Of a stretch of 6,313 nucleotides of DNA, positions 1 through 3,471 are shown one piece after another (the stretch's first letter is position 1; the number at the start of each line of letters is the position of its first letter). The DNA is taken from positions 1 through 6,313 of the forward strand of contig JAUPKV010000566.1 in the NCBI GenBank assembly GCA_030837265.1, given 5' to 3'. A model generated the notes under the pieces. It was given only the letters and a program-made list of their open reading frames with translations, was not told the DNA's origin and ran no database searches. Both the position numbers and the translations under genes were made by a program. This DNA is from Methanobacteriota archaeon (GTDB taxonomy: Archaea > Halobacteriota > Methanosarcinia > Methanosarcinales > Methanosarcinaceae).

Positions 1-4
1 CAAC

Positions 5-19
5 CCTATGTCCCATAGG
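5..19. repeat. Short hairpin at the left edge
   Basis: CCTATG (5-10) and CATAGG (14-19) form a perfect 6-bp stem with a 3-base loop. It lies in gene-free DNA at the window edge, so its wider context is missing. It could be the end of a structured element or chance. The 8-mer TGTTAACC also occurs twice nearby (30-37 and 61-68), 31 bp apart. Confidence 0.3.
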
Positions 20-162
20 TGGAAAATTATGTTAACCGATTGAATATCCTTACTATGCCCTGTTAACCAACTTGCTTTCGCATTGTGGTGACAGCATTTT
101 AAGTATATATTTATAGGTTTTAAAGTTTAAGTAGTTTAGCAGAATCAATAACGGCAGAGTGT

Positions 163-220
163 GAAGAAGTTGACGCTTATATCCCACGAAGCTAAAGACT
201 TCGGGGTTTTACGCTTCTTC
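163..220. repeat. Stem-loop resembling an IS200/IS605-type terminal hairpin
   Basis: The core stem pairs CCC+CGAAG (183-185, 187-191, with A186 bulged) with CTTCG+GGG (199-206) around a 7-base loop (192-198). An outer pair of arms, GAAGAAG (163-169) and CTTCTTC (214-220), could extend the fold. ACGCTT occurs as a direct repeat on both sides of the core (173-178 and 211-216). Read on the minus strand, the order is CCCCGAAG, loop, CTTCGTGGG, then a GTCAAC end. That layout resembles the right-end hairpin found after tnpB in IS200/IS605-family elements. No transposase or TnpB gene is visible, so this would be a relic end or a small palindrome-associated element. On the plus strand the core is followed by TTTT, so a terminator is possible, but no plus-strand gene ends here. 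Confidence 0.4.
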
Positions 221-279
221 ATATAAAAGGCGTTTTCCAAAGGTATTACAGGAAGATCTCAGAATCAAGTTCCTGCTTT

Positions 280-1011
280 TCAATATATCTTACTTTCTTT
301 CGACATCCGGTCCAATTCTTCATTTCCGAACTTTATATAAAGGATCGGAGGCACGATTGGCTTTTCGAGTTCCTTAATTGTTTTTTCAGAAAGCTTCTGG
401 TTTTCAACGATCTCTTTACCGGCGCTTCTGAGCAATTTTTTATATTTTCCCAGCAAAGGTTTTAGCATGAAATTATTCTGACCTCTGAAAATTTCTCCTT
501 CTCCCCTATAGATTTCAGCAATTAGTTCAGTGTGAAGAGATCTTGCCAATCTTCTGAAAAAAAGGCTTTCGACCTCAAAATTCGTTTGGCCAGGCAGCCC
601 GGCATTGGAAATGACGACTATTTTCGGATATTTTCCATAGCGCTTTGCGTGCCTGTACTCTCCTTTAGAATCTTCCTCAAAATGAGGCAAAAGTACAGGA
701 GCAAGTCTATCAATGAAGTTTTTCATAAGAGCCGGAACATTATCAAAATAAACGGGGCATGCAAAGACCGCGATGTCAGAATTCATAAATTTGGGAAGAA
801 GATTATCCATATCATCATGTATAGAGCATTTACCTGGCGTGGCGAGCCAGCACTTGAACTTTCCCTTACAGTATCTGATGTCTTTCTCAGCAAGGATAAT
901 ATTCTCGGCCTCTGCCCCTGCTTCTTCTGCACCCTTTAAGAATTCTTCAACCATAATGAGTGTGTTTCCATCCCTACCTTTATGACTCCCGCTGAAAACT
1001 GATATTTTCAT
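280..1011 (-). CDS. NAD(P)H-dependent FMN reductase / iron-sulfur-flavoprotein-like protein
   Basis: This 243-residue protein has a flavodoxin-like fold of the NADPH-dependent FMN reductase family and probably acts in the cytoplasm as an FMN-dependent electron carrier or oxidoreductase; the substrate is unknown. The N-terminus has a beta strand followed by the FMN-phosphate loop SGSHKGRDGNT (residues 7-17). A segment CPVYFDNVPALMKNFIDR (85-102) matches the flavin-binding PVYF..........FIDR region of the family, and KIVVISNAGLPGQ (130-142) is the next core strand and loop. Between them, CKGKFKCW...PGKC (48-62) followed by IHDDM corresponds to the cysteine cluster of iron-sulfur flavoproteins. 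Only C48, C54 and C62 are present; the family's frequent CxGC second cysteine is K51 here, so a standard [4Fe-4S] cluster is doubtful. The ATG start is supported by AAAAGGGG ending 7 bases upstream, and the stop is TGA. It lies 170 bp downstream of the permease gene on the same strand. The family is confident; the function is not. Confidence 0.9.
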   Translation of the reverse strand: MKISVFSGSHKGRDGNTLIMVEEFLKGAEEAGAEAENIILAEKDIRYCKGKFKCWLATPGKCSIHDDMDNLLPKFMNSDIAVFACPVYFDNVPALMKNFIDRLAPVLLPHFEEDSKGEYRHAKRYGKYPKIVVISNAGLPGQTNFEVESLFFRRLARSLHTELIAEIYRGEGEIFRGQNNFMLKPLLGKYKKLLRSAGKEIVENQKLSEKTIKELEKPIVPPILYIKFGNEELDRMSKESKIY

Positions 1012-1181
1012 TTATGATCCCCTTTTGTCTAATCTTGTATTAAAATAAAAATGAAATAATCGGTATGATTTGCGATGTATCCCATTATTATTGATTTCAT
1101 ATGTATAAATTCCCTTGGGATTTTGACTGAGCCATAATCAACAAAAAGATGAGTCTCGAAAATCACGTATATTTTTATTGT
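1012..1181 (-). promoter_or_regulatory. Spacer between permease and flavoprotein genes, possible promoter and terminator
   Basis: This 170-bp AT-rich gap lies between two genes on the same strand. Read on the minus strand, a T5 run (1143-1147) comes about 35 bases after the permease stop and could act as an archaeal oligo-T terminator. TTTATACAT (1101-1109) is TATA-like and could start a separate transcript for the flavoprotein with a leader of about 60-70 bases. T- and A-rich tracts at 1039-1060 are an alternative. Neither element is strong enough to decide whether the genes are co-transcribed. Confidence 0.25.
1019..1026 (-). promoter_or_regulatory. Ribosome binding site of the flavoprotein gene
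   Basis: On the minus strand AAAAGGGG ends 7 bases before the ATG (1011-1009). This purine-rich site at good spacing supports the chosen start. Confidence 0.6.
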
Positions 1182-2399
1182 TTACTGGTACCTTAAAGCA
1201 TCTACGGGGATTAATTTTGCCGCCTTGCTTGCAGGGTAGACTCCTGCCAGAACTCCCACAAGTATTGCGACTGTTAATCCTAACTCGAATAAGTAAGGGG
1301 AATAAAAAAATGGAAGTTTCAAAACATTAGTGGCAATATAAGCTCCTCCGATTCCCAATCCTATACCCAGAAGGCCTCCGAAGAGACTGATTATTATCGA
1401 TTCCACTAAAAAAAGCAAAAGAACATCCATACTGGAAAAGCCAAGAGCTTTCATGATCCCGATTTCCCTGGTGCGTTCAGTTACAGTTACCAGCATAATA
1501 TTCATAATTCCTATTGATCCGACAATTAAGGATATCAAAGCCACAGCTACTAGGAAACTCCCGAGAGCTGTAGAAAGCTGGTTAAGTTGCTTGAGAATAT
1601 TGGCCTGGTTGAAAATCCGATAGGGCTTTGAATCCTCGTCGTTGAGATCCCTGGAAGAAACTCCGAAGTCTCTGGCAAGCCGTTTATCGATTTCATCCGA
1701 GACATTTTCCACATTATCCAGACTATCGGACATGGCAACGAAACCGGAAAAATCATCTTTTTCCAGCATCTGGTTGATTGTTGCGATGGGGATAAAGACG
1801 CTTGAGTCTCTATCAGGTGCTCCGCCTGCGAATGCGGGAACATCAAGGGGTTTAATTATGCCTTTTACCTTGAACGTTCTTGTTACTGTTCGGTTTCCCT
1901 CAAGACGCAGGGTGATGTTTATTGAACTGCGGGCGGAAATTTTCCTTTTGAATTTTTCATCAGCTACCTTTGAACCTATAACTGCAGAAAAAGCATCTTG
2001 ATCGGTTAAGAAACTGCCATTTTGCAATACGATATTGGAAGTATCCTTATAATCTTCAGTGACCCCATAAATCTGCAAATTTTTCGTCTGAGAAAAATAG
2101 CTTACCTGTCCAAGCTGCTGCTGAATGGGAGAAACAGCTGCAACACCTGGCGTTTTATCAATAATTTGCAGTTCGTTATTGTAGAAAATATTGGGTTCCT
2201 GGCTGTATATTATTATAAAATTGGATCCCTGGGAATTGATCTGGTCAGCAAAATAAACATTAAAACTCTCTCCGAGAGATACATTTGCAACTACTGCAGC
2301 AATTCCTATAATAATACCCAGGGTTGTCAGGCTCGAGCGAAGTTTTGCACTCCGTATACTTCCAAGAGATATCTTGACAGCTTGTTTTATTTTTAACAT
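1182..2399 (-). CDS. ABC transporter permease, MacB/FtsX type
   Basis: This 405-residue membrane protein has the complete architecture of a MacB-type ABC permease. Such permeases are driven by a separate ATPase and typically move or extract substrates outside the membrane (lipoproteins, peptides, drugs, envelope factors) by mechanotransmission. A cytoplasmic N-terminal helix (residues 1-22, with KLRSSLTTLGI) leads into transmembrane helix 1 (about 24-43). A large extracytoplasmic core follows (about 45-275). The C-terminal FtsX domain has three helices (about 279-306, 325-356 and 373-390). It carries the signature SIGIMNIMLVTVTERTREIG and a C-terminal G.YPASKAAKLIPVDALR coupling segment. Length is normal for a permease without a fused ATPase. 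The ATG is the only plausible start: the frame is open upstream only to a TGA at 2427-2429, with no start codon between. The purine-rich AAGAGGG (2402-2408) is only 2 bases from the ATG, which is unusually close. No ATPase gene is adjacent in this window. Substrate is unknown. Confidence 0.93.
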   Translation of the reverse strand: MLKIKQAVKISLGSIRSAKLRSSLTTLGIIIGIAAVVANVSLGESFNVYFADQINSQGSNFIIIYSQEPNIFYNNELQIIDKTPGVAAVSPIQQQLGQVSYFSQTKNLQIYGVTEDYKDTSNIVLQNGSFLTDQDAFSAVIGSKVADEKFKRKISARSSINITLRLEGNRTVTRTFKVKGIIKPLDVPAFAGGAPDRDSSVFIPIATINQMLEKDDFSGFVAMSDSLDNVENVSDEIDKRLARDFGVSSRDLNDEDSKPYRIFNQANILKQLNQLSTALGSFLVAVALISLIVGSIGIMNIMLVTVTERTREIGIMKALGFSSMDVLLLFLVESIIISLFGGLLGIGLGIGGAYIATNVLKLPFFYSPYLFELGLTVAILVGVLAGVYPASKAAKLIPVDALRYQ

Positions 2400-2424
2400 G
2401 GCCCTCTTACTATTATCCTCAAAT

Positions 2425-2449
2425 ACTCAATACTTATAATATTTTGAGT
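2425..2449 (-). promoter_or_regulatory. Possible promoter with overlapping operator for the permease gene
   Basis: ACTCAA (2425-2430) and TTGAGT (2444-2449) form a perfect inverted repeat whose arm centres are 19 bp apart. Between them, on the minus strand, lies the TATA-like TATTATAAG (about 2433-2441). The site is 26-50 bp upstream of the permease ATG, where an archaeal TATA box for a short-leader transcript would fall. A dimeric regulator bound here would block TBP/TFB access. This is inferred from sequence symmetry and position only. Confidence 0.35.
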
Positions 2450-2535
2450 TAAAGACTTCAATAAGTTAAGGACAGAATACAACTTGAAATACAATAGACA
2501 ATTCATCTCTGGAGTTAAATTGAAAAACTTTGTAT

Positions 2536-2560
2536 TTATTAATCACAAAGAGATTAATAA
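2536..2560. repeat. Perfect 9-bp inverted repeat
   Basis: TTATTAATC (2536-2544) and GATTAATAA (2552-2560) are exact reverse complements around a 7-base spacer, ACAAAGA. The arms are AT-rich, so an RNA hairpin would be weak. As DNA it resembles a two-fold symmetric protein site with 16 bp between arm centres. It lies about 140 bp upstream of the permease start and 910 bp upstream of the receptor start. Confidence 0.45.
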
Positions 2561-2731
2561 TAGCAGTTATGGTTAAAAATAGATTTTGCAGGCAGGTTAA
2601 GACTTGTGAAGACAATTAGGATAGCTGTTCCAGAAGTATAAAAAAGAATGAATTACAAAGGTTTGCCCCAGGTATAATTTGTATTTGATTCATAAGAGAC
2701 TGTGAACACTGCGTTCTCATTCATATATAAT

Positions 2732-2956
2732 TCATGATTGCATAAATAAACTATCACATAGTAAAACAGACAGTGCTGTAATTTGGAATGGGTTCGGATC
2801 AGATATATAAAGCCTTTTCTCAATTCCAATTTTTAAATCCCTGATCCCTTTTTCGAAGCACTCCTTATTGAACTCAAGTATCTCCTTTTCATCGTCATTC
2901 TTGCATGTGTCACTCCCCAGGTTTTTACGATCTGAATATAAAAACACTAAAGTCAA
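2732..2956 (-). pseudogene. Weak ORF, possible remnant or small hypothetical gene
   Basis: A 74-codon reading frame on the minus strand, ending in TGA. I do not recognise the product. The central part is rich in E, K and D and looks like a soluble protein (for example DDEKEILEFNKECFEKG, then IGIEKRLYISDPNPFQ), unlike the random AT-rich translations nearby. Against it being an intact gene: the frame opens directly after a TAA, the only early starts are TTG (2956-2954) and GTG (2947-2945), neither has a ribosome binding site, and no promoter is evident. It may be the 3' fragment of a decayed gene. Confidence 0.25.
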
Positions 2957-3326
2957 TTACAAATTTAACCCGAAAATTGCCTGATAAACTTGATTTTTTC
3001 AAAATTAGCCTTTAAAAATCGATTGCCTGTAACATACACTTATTATATTCATTACAAATTAATAAATATTGTTGTTAAGAAAACTTATTCCAACCTTTGG
3101 GTTCTAATTTCGAAAAGTATTGAGAATTACAACCGACTTTTATTTGTGGAGTTACTTGACATTTGGAAACGAAAGTTAAATCTTGTATTTTATTTTCGAA
3201 CGACGTGTCAATTTTGAAACACAAAGTCATATTTTGAACATTGAATAAATAAATATATTTAAATAGTTATTAAGTAGATATTATAATTCTGGAACTTATG
3301 CATTAGAAGTAAAGAATCAATATTTA

Positions 3327-3344
3327 ACCGTCTAACTACCGTCT
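3327..3344. repeat. Direct repeat of ACCGTCT, 11-bp period
   Basis: ACCGTCT occurs at 3327-3333 and again at 3338-3344, one DNA helical turn apart, in an otherwise very AT-rich leader. It lies about 130-145 bp upstream of the receptor start and about 50 bp upstream of a TATA-like sequence. This spacing suits side-by-side binding of an activator or repressor, but chance is not excluded. Confidence 0.3.
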
Positions 3345-3393
3345 TCATTATTGATCTTATTTCTCAAAGCATAAATCCGGAGCGAATAAACCG

Positions 3394-3406
3394 TATTTAA
3401 TAAATA
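3394..3406 (+). promoter_or_regulatory. Candidate TATA box for the receptor gene
   Basis: TATTTAATAAATA lies 66-78 bp upstream of the receptor ATG, which would give a leader of about 40-50 bases. A second AT-rich candidate, TATATTTAAATA (3254-3265), would give a leader of nearly 200 bases. The whole region is so AT-rich that TATA-like words are expected by chance. Confidence 0.25.
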
Positions 3407-3457
3407 GTGAGTTAAAATAAAATCTTTTTGTAATCTTAATTGTCAATTATTTATTTG

Positions 3458-3463
3458 GGAGAG
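3458..3463 (+). promoter_or_regulatory. Ribosome binding site of the receptor gene
   Basis: GGGAGA lies 8 bases before the ATG at 3472 and is the only purine-rich, G-containing block nearby. It supports this ATG as the start. The GTG immediately after it (3475) is a less likely alternative. Confidence 0.55.
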
Positions 3464-3471
3464 TGGTAAAA

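Larger units (their letters stand above)
1..279. other. Gene-free region left of the flavoprotein gene
   Basis: I see no credible coding region on either strand; all frames are broken by stops and no start has a ribosome binding site. The content is the two hairpins listed separately and AT-rich spacer. The stretch 221-279 would carry the 3' end of the flavoprotein transcript, and I see no clear terminator in it. Confidence 0.6.
2400..3471. other. Long AT-rich divergent intergenic region
   Basis: This 1.07-kb stretch separates the minus-strand permease from the plus-strand receptor gene, and both start codons face it. It holds the candidate permease promoter/operator (2425-2449), a 9-bp inverted repeat (2536-2560), a weak minus-strand ORF that may be a gene remnant (2732-2956), and an AT-rich leader for the receptor gene. 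The part from about 2960 to 3320 is very AT-rich, with no coding signal I trust. No RNA gene or riboswitch was recognised. Confidence 0.6.

Noticed and set aside
183..210. Intrinsic terminator for a plus-strand gene (hairpin followed by TTTT)
   Set aside because: No plus-strand gene ends upstream in the window, and for the minus-strand flavoprotein gene the hairpin is not followed by a T run.
532..939. Plus-strand ORFs inside the flavoprotein gene
   Set aside because: They are antisense to a gene with clear family motifs and a good ribosome binding site.
1642..2396. Plus-strand ORFs opposite the permease gene
   Set aside because: Shadows of the MacB/FtsX-type coding sequence; no start signals.
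2990..3217. 75-codon plus-strand ORF in the intergenic region
   Set aside because: It begins with TTG and has no ribosome binding site. Its composition (many K, N, Y, I, L, F) is what AT-rich non-coding DNA gives, and no domain is seen.
2960..3470. AT-rich repeats that might suggest a CRISPR array or leader
   Set aside because: No repeat of 20 or more bases recurs at regular spacing; similar short words come from base composition.
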